A DNA stretch of 64,000 bases from Dioszegia crocea (GCA_001600615.1 BCKK01000001.1:530627-594626); one strand, 5' to 3'; positions 1 through 12,465 are shown, counted from the first letter of the stretch. Notes: a model not told the origin generated them from the letters alone. Made by a program: numbers and translations.

Positions 1-344
1 GCTACGCGGTCAGAAGCACGTACCTCATCATAAGCCTTAACAGTCTTCTCGGCCTTGTACTTGTTCCCCCTGTCCGTGCCTTCGGTGTCGTACGGAATAG
101 CCTCTGGCCCCTCGAACTCATGGAATGAGCTCGGTAGAGCAACGACATATCCTTCCGAGGCGATGTTGCTGGCGAATCGCTCGACCGGTCCAGTCACTTG
201 ATAGATCTCAGAGAAGACTACACATCCGGGGAATTTGGCGTTGGGGTGAGAGGGGATAGAGGGCTCAATGAGGTAGATCCGGATTGTCCCTGGTTTTGAG
301 GAGGATGTAGTGGGGACGTCACGGTAAGAAGTCTTGATGAGCAT
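1..344 (-). CDS. Dienelactone hydrolase family protein, 5' part only
   Basis: First exon (344 down to 24, 107 codons, open throughout) of a gene that runs off the left edge; a donor GTACGT begins at 23. The visible protein starts MLIKTSYRDVPTTSSS and continues with a beta-strand, an FSEIYQVTGPVERFA segment and a VALPSSFHEFEGPE segment. This is the N-terminal third of an alpha/beta hydrolase of the dienelactone hydrolase (carboxymethylenebutenolidase-like) family, in which the Glu of the SEI motif is part of the active-site network. The catalytic Cys, Asp and His lie outside the window. No signal peptide is seen, so a cytosolic enzyme is likely. It is divergent from PAT1 with 365 bp between the start codons. 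The family call is from the motif pattern; the substrate is unknown. Confidence 0.75.
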   Translation of the reverse strand, partial: MLIKTSYRDVPTTSSSKPGTIRIYLIEPSIPSHPNAKFPGCVVFSEIYQVTGPVERFASNIASEGYVVALPSSFHEFEGPEAIPYDTEGTDRGNKYKAEKTVKAYDEVRASDRV

Positions 345-709
345 CTTGGAAGCTGAGTGAATTCCGAGGTAGTATCTTTGATGCGAATGACAGAATGTAA
401 CGGTAGCTTCGTCAGGTTGAGCAAGGTTGAGCAGGATGGATCTCTTCAAGGAATGTGGCCAGATCGTTCATTCTTTCAGTCACACCTATGATAGAGTCTC
501 TTTGCATAGCTCCTTCGAGCTCGCAGCACCGGTAGCCTCCTCTCTATATGCTTGCATGCATGTAAGAACGACTACTGGCTGCCCACCCCATCACCCTCTT
601 GGACGACGCACGGATAACCGCCCAACTTGATTCCGCCACACTAGTCACTTTCGCTGAGCCAAACGGCCCTTTGTCGATCCTCCTTCGCCTTTCCCTCTCA
701 TCCGCCACA
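345..709. promoter_or_regulatory. Divergent promoter, hydrolase gene / PAT1
   Basis: 365 bp between two divergent start codons (344 minus, 710 plus). The PAT1-proximal side is pyrimidine-rich (about 670-705), as is usual upstream of fungal start codons. No gene or RNA is seen here. Confidence 0.5.
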
Positions 710-3582
710 ATGTCAGGCTTCTTCGGCTTCAACACAGCTCTACCCGAGCGAAATCAGCCGGCTCAGGCTCAGCACCAGGGATTCGGCGGATTTGCTGGAG
801 GACGAGCGGCCAATGATCAAACGGCGTTCGGCGGCCTCGGTGGGGCAGGCGAGGAGGAGGATCTCGCGGTGTATAACTGGGGAGATCAGACGGGTAGCTT
901 GATGGAGGATGGTGATATGGCGAATGATGAAACTTTTGGTGGTATGGGAGATATGAGTAAGTCGATATCAAGCGGAGTCGAGGACGGACCCAAGCTGATA
1001 TTTGCAGACAACGACTTTCAGTTCTCGTCGCAGCCCGTTTCAGCCCCGGTGTCGAAACCGAAAGTACCTCAGGCTCGGGGTCAGGTAGCATCCACTCAGT
1101 CGAGATACAAGCCAAAGGTCGCCCATGATCCGTTTGCATTCTCCGAGGATGATTTCTACTCCCCTAGAAAGCCCGCAGGTAGTGAGTCTGTTCGACCCAG
1201 ATGTCGGAACGGATTGAATAGCCACTGACGCTGTGCAGAACCGATCAAGTCCGTCCCTGCCAAACCATCTCCTGCGCCGAAATCACAGAGTGCACCAGGT
1301 CAGGCTCCACCATCGATGGGATCTCTCTGGGGCAACCCAGCACCGCCGGCATCTACCCTCTGGGGTGCTTCTCCCGCTTCTTCCACTCGTCCCTCCGGAC
1401 CCGCTGCGCAGAATGCTCCGGCAACTACCACCCAGCCTCCCCCTATCGGCCAAATGAAGACACTTGCGGAGATCGAGGACGAGATGTCTCGCATGAATAT
1501 TCCCGAGCCTCCAAAGCAGCACCAGATGCTGTCGATGGATGAGATCGAGAGGCAGATGATGGAGTCCATGGAGCCAGCACCGGCTGCCCCAACTCCTGCA
1601 CCCGCCACTCGGATCGTCCAGCCTCCACCCAGAGAGACCACACCCCCTCAACACAATCTCGCCGTATCCGGATACGCAAACCAGCAGGCTTTGCTCGACA
1701 GCATGTTCCCTGAACTCGGCACGACTCCTGCTCCCGGCACTACCACTGCATCGTTCCCGAGCGGTGAAAATGCCCCTCCTCGCCAGTCTCCCGAAGAGCA
1801 GGCTAGGCTGCAGGCGCTGCACGAGCGGATCAAGGTGAAGATTGAGGGCATGAGCCGATACAACCACCTGATGGGGAACTCGGACAAGGACTTCATCACC
1901 CGTATTCAGCTTTCTCAGCTTGTCACTGCCGATCCTTACGCCTCGGACTTCTACGCTCAGGTGTTTTCAGCACTTCGAAGGCGGCAGGAAGCACAGGCGC
2001 AGCCGAATCAGGAGGGTGGAGGTCCAACGGTCGTGCAAGTTACGGCAGGCGCTGCGTTTGCTGTGTCTGCTCCGGCGAACAGGTTCGGAAAGATGGGACA
2101 GGCTACTATGTCCAAGTTGAGCGGGCAGGTGAAGAAGCTCGTGGAGAACAGACTGAGCCACCAGAAGGCTTCCTCCAATGCCGGTAAGTTGCTTTCCTGC
2201 ATAATTTGGATCACGCTAATCCCCCAGCCGCTCTGCAGGGGGCGCTCGGCAAAGTCTCGCGTGGTGGTGTAGCAGCCCCTCGACCAGTCCTCGCTGTGCC
2301 GTCTTCAGGCAACAACAGCAATCGACCTACCAGCATCCTCAACGATCAATCCGGTATCCGTCGCCAAGCACTGACTAAGAAGCAAGTCCTATTTGCTTTG
2401 GAAGAGCTGTACGACTCCGTCCTCGAGCTGGAACAAATGCGGAGGGAAATGCCTCCGCCTACAGCTATGGAGGAGATCGATATGTGGAACCAGAGATGCG
2501 GCATGAAGGTCGAGGAAATTTGGAGGCGATTGATGGTCATGGAACCCCTAGACGTCAGGTATGTGTACTGTTCTCCTTGCGTCCGGCACTCTAGCTGACG
2601 ATCTAGTAACCCTCACCCCTTCATCTCCTTGATGAACCCCGTCAAGGGCCAACGCCTCTTCCCTCGTCTTCTCCGACACCTTCCTCACCAACAAGCCTTA
2701 ACGCTTTTGACGCTCATCATCGCCACCTACCCTCAGCTCGACGTCGTCGCCAGGGCGCCCCCACCACCTGTGTCCGACTCGTCACTTCTCACCAAGGCCG
2801 ATCGTCTAGACCGCGCCAAGCGCGAGGCCGAGACCGACAGCTTCTTGCACTGTGTCGTACCAGGCTTGGACATCCTGCTTCAGCGATGTGGACTGGGTAT
2901 GATTGCTGGTTTATTGGGCATCATTGCGCAGAGGATGGAAGTCTGGCGAGTGGCTTGCACAAGAGTGAGCTTGCTGGTACCAAAGGAAGTTATCAAAAAG
3001 CTGACCCGTCTAGCCTGGTGTTGCCCTCTTCACTGCCCTACTCTCTAGAGCTCAGAGCCTTATCCGCCCTGACCCATCAAACCCTCAAGCTCCTCCACCT
3101 CCCGACGCAGCTGAAGTCGACCAATGGTGAGTTAACACTATTACCATCTGGTCCTCAAACTGACAACGCAGGAACAAAACCTATGCCTACTTCCTCTCCA
3201 TCCTCCTCCCTCACCTATCCGACCTCTTCCCGTCCGCTCTAGTCCAACGAAACGCCTTCGGTCCCGGTGCATACCTTATGACGAGCAATGATGGCTCAGA
3301 CGAGATGGAGCGCCGCGATGCCGAAGTTTGGGGCTTTACTGCCGCTCTCGCTGTGAATGCGCCAGAAGAGGAGCAGGCGAACCTTGTTGGTGCGCTCAGA
3401 GATAAGATTCTGCATACTGTGCAGTCTAGCCGAGGGGCGGGCGTTCGCGCTGAAGGTAGGGAGAGGAAATTGAGGAATGTCAACATGTTTTTGCACGGTC
3501 TGGTAAGTTTCATAAACTCCCTCGTGGACACGAGAGTAGAAAGCTGACTCTACAGGGTCTCGATGCGTCAATGATTGAATAG
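710..3582 (+). CDS. PAT1: Pat1, mRNA decapping activator
   Basis: Eight exons: 710-956, 1008-1178, 1239-2183, 2228-2558, 2607-2964, 3014-3126, 3172-3502, 3556-3582 (840 aa). Pat1 bridges deadenylated mRNA, the Lsm1-7 ring and the decapping enzyme in cytoplasmic P-bodies. The N-terminus has an FxFN-like start (MSGFFGFN) and an acidic stretch. A conserved block LAEIEDEMSRMN and then LSMDEIERQMM follow. The middle region is Pro/Ala-rich. The C-terminal alpha-helical repeat domain is clear: NPHPFISLMNPVKGQRLFPR, then HQQALTLLTLIIATYPQLDV and GVALFTALLSRAQSL. Phase is maintained across all seven introns (44-60 nt). The intron at 2965-3013 was chosen because it alone restores the GVALFTALLSR helix. 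The last exon codes for only eight residues. Confidence 0.93.
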
Positions 3583-4056
3583 ATAACATCCGAAATGAAA
3601 GCGCATCTCGCATGCATCCATCTTCTCGGCTCAACAGGTGCAGGTGTAAAACTGCCACACTCGGCAATAAGCGGCTTAACGCGGGGGTAAGGTTTCAGTT
3701 AATCTGTTTCAACCTGAAACACACAAAGGACGCCTTTATTCAGTTTGAAAGTCACTTTCGAGGAGGGATTAGCTTATTGTTCTACTGGGACAACACAAGG
3801 ACTGACGGATAGCCTTTGAAAGAGGGGTTTGTGTGGTCAAGGAGGGGGATCGCCTGGGCATCAAGGAGCTAACAACGATGTCAACAAGGGGGATGGATTG
3901 GTCGATCTTCCTTCATTTGTCCGTATCGCACTTACACCAGTAACATCATACTTCTACGCACTTAACCAGCACAGAGCACTGCAAATCCCCCGATCGACCA
4001 TCGAAGCTTCAACAAAGGATCACTCAACATCGCCACTCGAACATCAAGACGCGAAA
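3583..4056. promoter_or_regulatory. Intergenic / promoter with inverted TGAAACA pair
   Basis: 474 bp between PAT1 and the next gene. It holds a perfect inverted pair TGTTTCA-ACC-TGAAACA at 3705-3721, followed by a small palindrome AAAGG-ACG-CCTTT at 3726-3738. TGAAACA is the Ste12-type pheromone response element of ascomycetes; function here is inference. No coding region is supported. Confidence 0.45.
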
Positions 4057-6043
4057 ATGGAAACTTTCGTCCCCGCCCTTTCGCCACTTTTGGTCTTTTC
4101 GCCCTGCAAGGACTGTGGAGATGGGTCTGCAGGATGGAAAAGCAGGAATGAAACTCTCAATGGGAGTGTCGGAAGATTGTCCATCAGTTTCAACTTCACC
4201 GGTGAGTGAAGGTCCGAGCTTGGCCAAAGCCCTCTTCGATGCTGACAAGCCAGGCACCGGTGTCGCGTTCGGCTTCGCCCAGCCCCTTCCCGAAGACTGG
4301 ATCCACCGTCTCCTAGTCAATGATTCAGCACCGCCCTCGTCCGCCAGCTACACCCCCGCCAGCCTCACAAACCTCCCCATGGGGACTCACCGCTTCACAC
4401 TCGACCTCTTCCCTCCCGCCGCTGATCCCTTTTCTCAGGCCACACCCTCTAACGCCAGTGTGACATTCACCGGCGCCACAGGATATCTCGGCACGATGCT
4501 TACTGCCTCGGCCAAGAATGTCACGGTGGACGATACAGCATGGCGGACCAACCAAGTTATCCTTAGTCCCGGATGGAATATGCTCGAGGGGGCAGGAGGG
4601 GGAGGGAGTAATTGGCTCAATACGACTCAGATGGATCAGGAGCGACCTGATGCTGGGAAGAATTGGGAGTCGTCTGTTTCGTGGACTGATCAAAGGGGGG
4701 CGAACAGTACGGTTGCATTTGCAGGGGAGGCGGTCTGGGTGTATGGGCCTACGGGGCCTGAAGGCGGTCGGTATGAGGTGTTTTTGGATGATAAGAGTGT
4801 TGGGATCTACAATTCGACTACAGCACAAAAGACGTGGGTTGTTTGCTGGTTGACAGCGCGGGAGTGCGACTGATATAATAGGTATGGCCAGATCCTATAC
4901 CACACCTCTTCTCTCCCCTCAGGCAACCACAGTCTAATCCTACGGAATATGGACGCCGGCAGACGGCTTTACTTTGACCGTCTGGTAGCGACGTCCGGAA
5001 TGTGAGTCCAAGAGCAAGCTGGTGAACCGTCCATACTGATTGAACAGGGGCGCAGCGTCGATCCGATCCATGACTACAAACACCGCTACTGCTGTCCCAA
5101 CACCGTCTATGCCTGCCTCGACCGACAACTCGATTAAGAAGCTGAGCAGCGGAGCCCTGGCCGGTATAGCAGTCGGATCTATCGCCGGCGTCGTGTTATT
5201 GATCGGTGCGGTGTTATTCTTCCTGTGGAGGCGAGATATGAAGAGGAAGACGGCGAGGGAGCAGGAATACTCTTCAGAGAAGTACGACGATAGGGATCAA
5301 ACTGTACGTTCCTGTCATCGTGCTCTATATTGAAATGTTGACTGATATCACAGTTCTTCAAATGGCCCAGATCCTCCACTCCACCATTCACACGGTTAGA
5401 CGCCCCAGCGCCCTCTAGTCCCGGCTACTTCTCACGAGGTCTATTCAACTATCGGACATCTGGAACATGGTCCAAATCTCCTTCTACCGCCAGCAAGAAT
5501 CAGTCATTCGTCCCCGGTATGCCCAGCACACCTCGGTCCAACCCATCAGGATCGTCAAACCTCCCCCACCCACCAACCGAAGATCGGTATGCGAGTTTCT
5601 TGAAGTTTAGTAAATCGCCGGGGAAGGATCGGACTGCTCGACCGGCGATTTCTTCCCCTATCCCATTTGAGCGTCCGGACTTTACGTCGAAATACGACGC
5701 GAAGACGCAGGCACAGGCACAAGCGGACGGAGATGGAAGGGCCGTTTCGCCTCTTGCTGAAATGCGTGCCAATGAGGCTGGACGGGGAGATGGGAGTTAT
5801 CTACCACAGATACAGGAGACTGGGTCCATGTTCCAGCCTTCCTCAAGTGCGGGACCGGAGGTGACGAAGACCCAAGGATGGAGGCGGGCCAGTGTGGATA
5901 CTATCGGAAAGATCCTAGGGGCGTATGGGAGTCCAAGTAGTAAGCTGTCGGTGTCTCAGGGTGGCGGAGCTGGTACAATTGGGATGGCGCGACTGGGTCA
6001 AGGGGGTAAGCATCGTGAGTCAGAAATACTGAGTCGCGCATAG
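4057..6043 (+). CDS. Single-pass membrane glycoprotein with lectin-like ectodomain
   Basis: Five exons: 4057-4201, 4254-4833, 4882-5001, 5048-5303, 5354-6043 (596 aa). The ectodomain is built from two related beta-sandwich halves: LSISFNFTGTGVAFGFA early, then VTVDDTAW, VILSPGWN and VAFAGEAVWVYGPTGPEG. This pattern is common in basidiomycete surface proteins with galactose-binding-like folds. Several N-x-S/T sites are present. A transmembrane helix lies at about residues 318-342 (IAVGSIAGVVLLIGAVLFFL), followed by WRRDMKRK and a Ser/Pro-rich cytosolic tail of about 250 residues. No clear signal peptide follows the chosen ATG, so an upstream exon may be missing. The donor GTGGGT at 4834 was chosen because it gives the frame continuing into YGQILYHTSSLPSGNHSLIL. 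Ligand and function are unknown; a cell-surface adhesion or sensing role is inferred. Confidence 0.78.
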
Positions 6044-6781
6044 GGAAGGGGTCAAAGCTGATCTCGATCAGCGGGTCAGGCTCATGCGTTCTGAGCGCTC
6101 AAAGAGGCTGGGAGGGGGTCTGAGTTGTACTACTGGAACAGCAATCTTGAGGACAATGCTTCGTGTAGGCTGAGTTATAAGTGATTGATCATGATATCGT
6201 ATTGGCCTGTTATCTTCGGGATCCAGTTCAATGATTGACGCCTCGAGACCACTTCATCTCCTCTTCCCCAGATCAGATGTTGCCACTGCTCACTCTGAAA
6301 CATACGAACTGTCTGGATCACCTGAGAGTCTGAGACATGTCACATGTCTAGTGTTGTCCTCTGTATGCTTCGCTCATGATGTTCCCCCTTCGTGCCTGTA
6401 TCATGTCTTGCAGCCTATCTCCTCGTCGTCAACAGAGTACTGAGGCATGGACTTCAATGCGAGATGGCCGACCGCACGAGTATTTTAAGGTTTGAGTTTG
6501 GGATCGGACCCAACGCTTGGACTTTGTCAACTATCCTTTGGTGACAACAGTCGGCCAGAAAGCACCCAGGAGGTGTCCCCCTTCATCTATCTTGTTGACT
6601 ACCGGTTGTTGTGTCTTCTCTGCTTCTTGTCGACTGTAGGAATATTACCCTGTTCGGCGCCCACAGGCCATTGTTATTGTCGCCATTCAATAACCGCAAA
6701 GGCAGGTTCCCTGTCACATCCTCGGTCCCATCTCACCGGTCACCCTTCGGCATCTATTGGAGCACATCTATCCCACACACT
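6044..6781. other. Intergenic region
   Basis: 738 bp between the glycoprotein and the RhoGAP gene. The first part (to about 6230) is probably 3' UTR. The rest is the RhoGAP promoter and 5' UTR. One TGAAACA site is at 6296-6302. No gene is supported. Confidence 0.5.
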
Positions 6782-9700
6782 ATGCTGTCCACACTTCTAC
6801 CCGCCCATATAGTGCAACACATCACCGCCAATCATTCCGCCACCTCCTCATCGCCTTCATCAATCAGCTCGGACCCATCGAAGAAGTCGGGCAGTCCATC
6901 CGGGAGGAAACAGAGCACACAGCCCACATCGAATAGCTCGGGCCCAGTTGGCCTATCCAAGATCCTCGTCAACGGTGTGCCTGCCAGAGATAGCGTGGGC
7001 AGCGTGGAGGAGTTTCTGCCGGATGGGATGGGCGTCAGGGAGGCTTTGGCGAGGTGTGAAGATCCGACGCTGGGTTGGAGCTTGCAATTCTGGATCACAA
7101 TTGCGGATCCTGTGGTAAGTTGTCTTCCCGGTGTATGGAATAAAGCTGATAATCTAGACCCAACACGTCTTCTTCGCTTGTCCAGCAACAGGTGAGCCCT
7201 GCAGGACACGGTAGCTTGTCTGGCGCAACAAGTCGAGCTGATTTGCACAGGTCAGACCAGTTGGGTCCCGCCACAAGGAGTCTTCATCGTCCCTCGCCAG
7301 CCCGAAGGTGAATGGTGGGAGTTGGCCGATAAGACTCGAAACAACAGATCTTACTTCTACAACACCCTCACAAAAGATACACAGTGGACACGGCCGGGAG
7401 AGAACCAATTCGTCATACCTCTTGGTCTGATACAGGTGCGTTCGAGCAGCTCGTTTCGTGCAACTTCCGGCTGGAGCTGATTAATGTAGAGCAGTGCCTC
7501 GCCAGAGAGGCACGAGAGGCGTAGCCGATACGTCTCTGCCAGCTCGGCAGTCCATCTCAAGCCTAATGACCCGTCATCCCCTCTTGTCCGAGGGAGACAT
7601 CAGTCCGACCCTCCTAATTCATCCGTTGGGACTTTCGGACCCTTACCACCCCCTATGCCCAGACGCGAGATCTTCGGCGCAACCGACTCAGGCTCGACAC
7701 CCCTTCGGATCGCTGCGCGCAACTCTGAGCCCGGTCGGGACTCCCCATCGACTCCTAACTCTATGGTTTCGCACACTGGAGCGGATCAGCTGTCACCGCT
7801 ATCCCCTACGCCAAGGACACCAGCGAGTCCACTTTCGCGTAGCCGTAATGCTCATACCTTGTCCATCGTCGGTGAAGGAGAGGAGGATACAGGTCCGGGC
7901 TCAAACGAATCTGAAAGTGGTAATGAGGCGGATCAGTCGATTATCTCGGGCAGGACCGGCCATACGGCTCACTCGGAACGGACGGTCAGAACACTGAGAG
8001 CTGGTGAGACCAAGTTTGAGGAGAAGAGAGAGACGGGTATAAGATTCTTGGGAAGTTGGGGGAAGCAAGGGAGGAAGACGTCTTCTACTGGAAGTATGTC
8101 GGATCGAAAAGGGGGGAATTGTGAGTGTAGCTTTGATTGTTACTCTCCGACACTTGAGGCGGGCTGACCTGTCTAGTACCTGCTATGCTCCCTGCGCCTT
8201 GGCTCAAACGAAACGGCTCGTCCATCTCGGTTGGTATTTCCTCACCGATAGGCTGGCCAATGAACCACCATGAAAACCACTCGGTACCCATCCTGCCTCT
8301 CGGAAAACCACACGCTCCCATTCCCGTCAGATCTACTGTACGGACCAAGCGCCTTTCGACAGGTATCCACCCTATACCCCCCTCCTCCATCTCTGCCGAG
8401 ATACAGCATACCCAGGGGGTCGACTTTGCCTCGACGTATTTTGCAACTCGGCGCTCGGGGCTCTTGTGGCAAAAGATACCAATCGACAAGGTTCTAGAGT
8501 GGCAAAAGCAGCCAATCTCTGCTCCGTTGCTGAACGGCTCAAAGGGGTCAGCGGCAAAGGAGGCGGTGATGTGCTTCAAGGTCGTTCAGCGGACGATGGG
8601 CGAGAGAGACCGGCCGGTCGAGGGTGTCAAGGTGTCAATACGGTCCTCTGCGAGTCTACCAGATATGGCCGGGATGGTGGCAGATTATGCGGCTGTGGGA
8701 GGTGTGAGGTTGGCCGATCGGAAAGAAAAGGTCAATGGCGGAGGGCGGGGTCACAAGATGGTAGTTCTGGAGGAGATTCAATGGATGGTTCAGACCTGTG
8801 TGGCCAGGGCGGAATTGAAGGATGAGGTGTTTTGTCAAGTCATCAAGCAGGTTACTAGAAACCCGAATCCGTGAGTTCTACTTGTTCATACCGGAAGGTA
8901 TAAGCTGAGCAAATAGCGAGGCGGTTGTGCTTGGCTTCCAGCTAGCGTCGGTCCTTGCGACCGCTTTCCCGCCAGGCCCAAATTTCCAGCCTTTCGTTCG
9001 ACAATTCCTACAATCTCATTTGGATTCCGAGACGGAGACTATCGCCAAGATGGCCCGGTGTAAGTCAATGCTTTGGCCACTTGTCCTTTTCTTACTGACA
9101 CCTCAGATGCGTTGACGAAATTAACCACTACGGCAACTCGGAACGGCCGAGGACGAGCTCTTACGATCGGCGAGATTGAGCATGCCTCAGACGCTGCGTT
9201 TTACCCTTCGGTATATGGCGAATCACTCACCAAGATTATGCGAGATCAATCGACTTCACATCCGCAGGATAAGGTGCCTGTGATTCTCCCTTTCCTCGCT
9301 CGAGCGATATTACAATCGGGAGGATTGAAGGCAGAGGGGATTTTCAGGATTCCGGGAGATGGAGATATTGTATCGGAGATCAAGTCAAGGATGGATCGAG
9401 GTCACTATCAATTTGTAAGTTCCGGTAGAGATGTTAAGGGGCATTGGGAGACAGCACTGATCATCCAGGCCGGGATTGTCGATCCTCACATTGCGGCATC
9501 GCTATTCAAACTTTGGCTTCGAGAGCTTGAAGAACCCCTCATCCCTTCGGACCTATACAACAAGGCACTCGCGTCTTCAAGCTCTTCCGACCCTACAAGA
9601 GCTATCGCCTTTGTTCGCCATTTACCAATGTACAATCGCCGTGTACTGCTCTTTGTCATTGCGTTTTTCCAGCTGTTTTGTAAGGAGGAAGTGATGGCTG

Positions 9701-9947
9701 TAACCAAGATGACGCCACATAATCTGGGTAAGTTTCTTTGTCATTGCGCATTGGTTGAAGATGAAAGCTGACGACACTTTTTCCAGCTCTTGTTCTCGCT
9801 CCCAATATCCTACGAACCACAAGCGACTCAATCGTCGTAGTCTTCAACAACTCAGGATTCGAAAGTCGCTTCGTCCTCCTTTTACTACAATACCTCAATG
9901 TCGAAGAGCTCGACAAGGAGTATACACCCATCATCGACGTCATATGA
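6782..9947 (+). CDS. WW-MyTH4-RhoGAP protein (ARHGAP39/Vilse-like)
   Basis: Nine exons: 6782-7114, 7158-7191, 7251-7435, 7490-8120, 8177-8870, 8917-9059, 9107-9414, 9469-9727, 9787-9947 (915 aa). Two WW-type modules come first: HVFFACPATGQTSWVPPQG, then WWELADKTRNNRSYFYN followed by TQWTRP. A Ser/Pro-rich linker follows. A MyTH4 domain spans LLWQKIPIDKVLEWQKQPIS through VVLEEIQWMVQTCVARAELK to FQPFVRQFLQSHL. The C-terminal RhoGAP domain has the arginine finger in EGIFRIPGDGDIV and the final helix NLALVLAPNILR. It should stimulate GTP hydrolysis by a Rho-family GTPase (Rho1 or Cdc42/Rac); MyTH4 domains bind microtubules or other cytoskeletal partners. The order WW-MyTH4-RhoGAP is that of animal ARHGAP39. 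The start is the ATG just before the conserved region; the frame is open upstream. Confidence 0.88.
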
Positions 9948-11531
9948 GCCACTGTGGCGACCCAGCCACTGACAAGCGTCGGAGGGCCTACCTCTTTCTC
10001 GGCGAGTCCGAATACGTAGCGGAAGGGCTGGAGCTTTGGGAAGGGAGACTGGGGGTCAATCTTTGTTTCCAATTGAAATATCGTGGATACAAAAATATTG
10101 CTAGGACATCGCGATGCATCTCACTCTTTTCGGGACGGGAATCTTAAGCTCTCTTCAAGGGTCAGACAGTACTTCTAATCGTCCCTTGATCACCTGAGCA
10201 GAGCGCTCTCGCCCATCGCTCTACCGCAAGATTGATGTTTTTCTTGGTCGTTCCCGTTCCATATCAGTGTTGAGACTGTGAGCTTGCTTGTAGGTCAATC
10301 CGAATCGTATCAATTGGAAGTTGTATGCGTCCGACATCCGTGATGCAGGGCCGAGGAGCTACTGGTGACTCCGCACCAAGTCCAACAGTTTAGAGAGGAG
10401 GTTGGACGGCCTCGTCGACTGGCTTTTGCTTGCCTCACAGCAGTGACACTGCCACGCCAGATAATCGTGGACGCTGAGTCCTCCAGATAGCTCAGTGGAA
10501 GCGATAACTTACACTGGATATCGAATCGGGCCTGGCTACAGGCGACTGTCAATATCAAAGTCCACATTGGCCTTGTCCCAGACCGATCTTCTCTGACCTG
10601 GTGCTCCCTTTCAGCCTCGAGCTTGTTGTTAAAGATACAGTTCTCATCGCTCCGTCTCACCCGCAACCTCTCCCCCAATTGGCAAGTCTATGATCTATGA
10701 AATACATCTGACAGCACCCCACCAATCATGTTGCAAGTCATTTGCCACCCAAAGACGGACAGGCTCTACGTAAGTGTCGTACGGACAAGCTTCCGCCTCG
10801 GCCATCTTTGTCCGGGCCAGGGAGGGGAGGGGGTACGAATACGGGGACCAACCATACAGATTCACACGCGCTCTTATACGTACATACGGTAAATACGCGT
10901 ATACGCTCACAATGACCCAGTCATACCCTCCCCAGCACTGCTGTAGTCTGAAGGAAGTGTCGTAGTCCACTGCCGAATCCGAGATCCCAGACCCAGATCT
11001 GAAACCGGTGCCACAATAGGCGATTCCCCACTTCCCCTGACCGGCCTGACCCTTGACCCTATCCGTCTTCCCTCCCCAGTTCCCAGCTCGCTCCTCTAAG
11101 CGCAGTCCCAAGACACATCAAATTCCGTTCCGTACGTACTCTTTCGGTGCGGCGCTCCCTTATAATGCAAAGAGCGAAGTACTGATTGGATAAGGTAAAC
11201 ATCACTCTAAGAAACTCTCCGCTCGGACCCTTCCACACCCATTCAGTGTGCCACTCTTAGCGCTTCGTCCGTCACTATACGATAGGGTGCCCAGATCGGG
11301 AATCGTCTACATCTCGTCCGCGATCCGACAGCCCACCGGGGTCCTTTCGCCGAATCACACGCGCACAGCCTCCCCCGTCCTTTCCCCAATAGCCTTGCGC
11401 TACAACCAGTGCCAGTCTTCCCCATTCTCGTTGCGCCCACTGCCCACTATCACTCGCACAAATTCGTTTGTGCACCAATACCAATATCCTGAATCAATCC
11501 TCCTCGGTTATTTCATCATTGCAGTGAGACC
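9948..11531. other. Gene-poor intergenic region
   Basis: 1.6 kb without a supported gene. A sequence at about 10485-10530 has a tRNA-like A box (TAGCTCAGTGG), but the spacing to a degenerate B box is too short for a tRNA. Around 11240-11530 the sequence becomes C/T-rich on the + strand and is probably the promoter/5' UTR of the next gene. Short open frames near 10600-10680 show no family signal. Confidence 0.4.
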
Positions 11532-12304
11532 ATGCCGATATCCGCTACTACCAACACGAAACAATCCACCGCTGACGCGCTGTCACCACCCTCGCTTAAT
11601 CTCCCCACTACCAAACCCACTTCTAGAAGCAGCATGAACGGTACCAACGACCCTTCCTCCCGTCCCCGAAGTCCCGCCGTCGGAGTTGCTAGACCGCGAT
11701 CTGGCAGTGCGCGTACGTCGATGGGACCAGCGGATGGCTCTGCGTCCGAAACGGCTGGAAAGAGTGCGAAAGTGAAGAAGCCCAAGAAGCGGGGGTGGAA
11801 GGGCTGGGCGATGCAAGAGCTGGACGAATTTGGCAATGTGATTGAGGAGAGGTTGAGGAATGAGACGCCGCCGAGGGAATTGTCAGCGGAAGAGAAGGCG
11901 CTTGCGGATGCCGCATTTGCTGCTGTTGTTGATGCGGAGGAAGTGGAGAGGGAGCGACAGGAGCTTGAGCTTGAGCAGCATCAGAATGAATTGGGCGGGG
12001 GTAGTTTCAACAACAGCCGAGGTGAGTTCTGGGTTGTGGTGTGGTACATGTGGACTAAGCTGATACTTCCCTCCTCTTCTTGGTCCTTCCCGTCATCCCT
12101 CTCATATGCTGTGCTCCACATTCTTGCCATGTCTCAGAAGCTTCGGCATCGCGCACCGCCCCGTCCGACCCGGCAAGTAAAGCAGGCACGGGCGCGGCCA
12201 GGTCCCCGCGAAGTTCCTCTCTCCAGCCATCTTCGGCGCGCTTGGACACCACCACCGGACCCAAGCCAACTCGTGAGTCATGTCTCACCTTTAACCCGGA
12301 ATAG
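11532..12304 (+). CDS. Unrecognised Lys/Arg-rich protein (possibly N-terminal part of next gene)
   Basis: Two exons: 11532-12021 and 12138-12304 (218 aa), reading to a TAG at 12302. The N-terminal half is Ser/Thr/Pro-rich. A basic block KKPKKRGWKGWAMQELDEFG is followed by an acidic, Glu-rich helix (EEVERERQELELEQHQNE), consistent with a chromatin-associated protein. I do not recognise the family. A consensus donor GTGAGT occurs at 12273, inside exon 2. If it is used with the CAG at about 12649-12651, the frame continues exactly into the downstream coding frame, so this and the next entry could be one gene. The intron at 12022-12137 (116 nt) is long for this genome. Confidence 0.5.
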
Positions 12305-12465
12305 CTTAGCACATTTTCGCCACTTGCCTCTTTCTTTCGCACATATCCCTTCGTATTCTTGTACTCCCTTAGTCATCCCCATCTTGTCTCGTTCTTGTGC
12401 ATGATCATCGCTGACACTCCTTTCTTCACCTCTCCTACCTACACATTTCACACAACCCCGCTGTC

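Noticed and set aside
2897..2931. Possible 35-nt intron in PAT1
   Set aside because: Reading through keeps the conserved GLGMIAGLLGIIAQR segment, and the 49-nt intron at 2965-3013 restores the frame to GVALFTALLSR.
10485..10530. tRNA-like A box (TAGCTCAGTGG) followed by a TCGAATC word
   Set aside because: Only about 20 nt separate the two boxes and no acceptor stem or anticodon arm can be folded, so it is not a tRNA gene.
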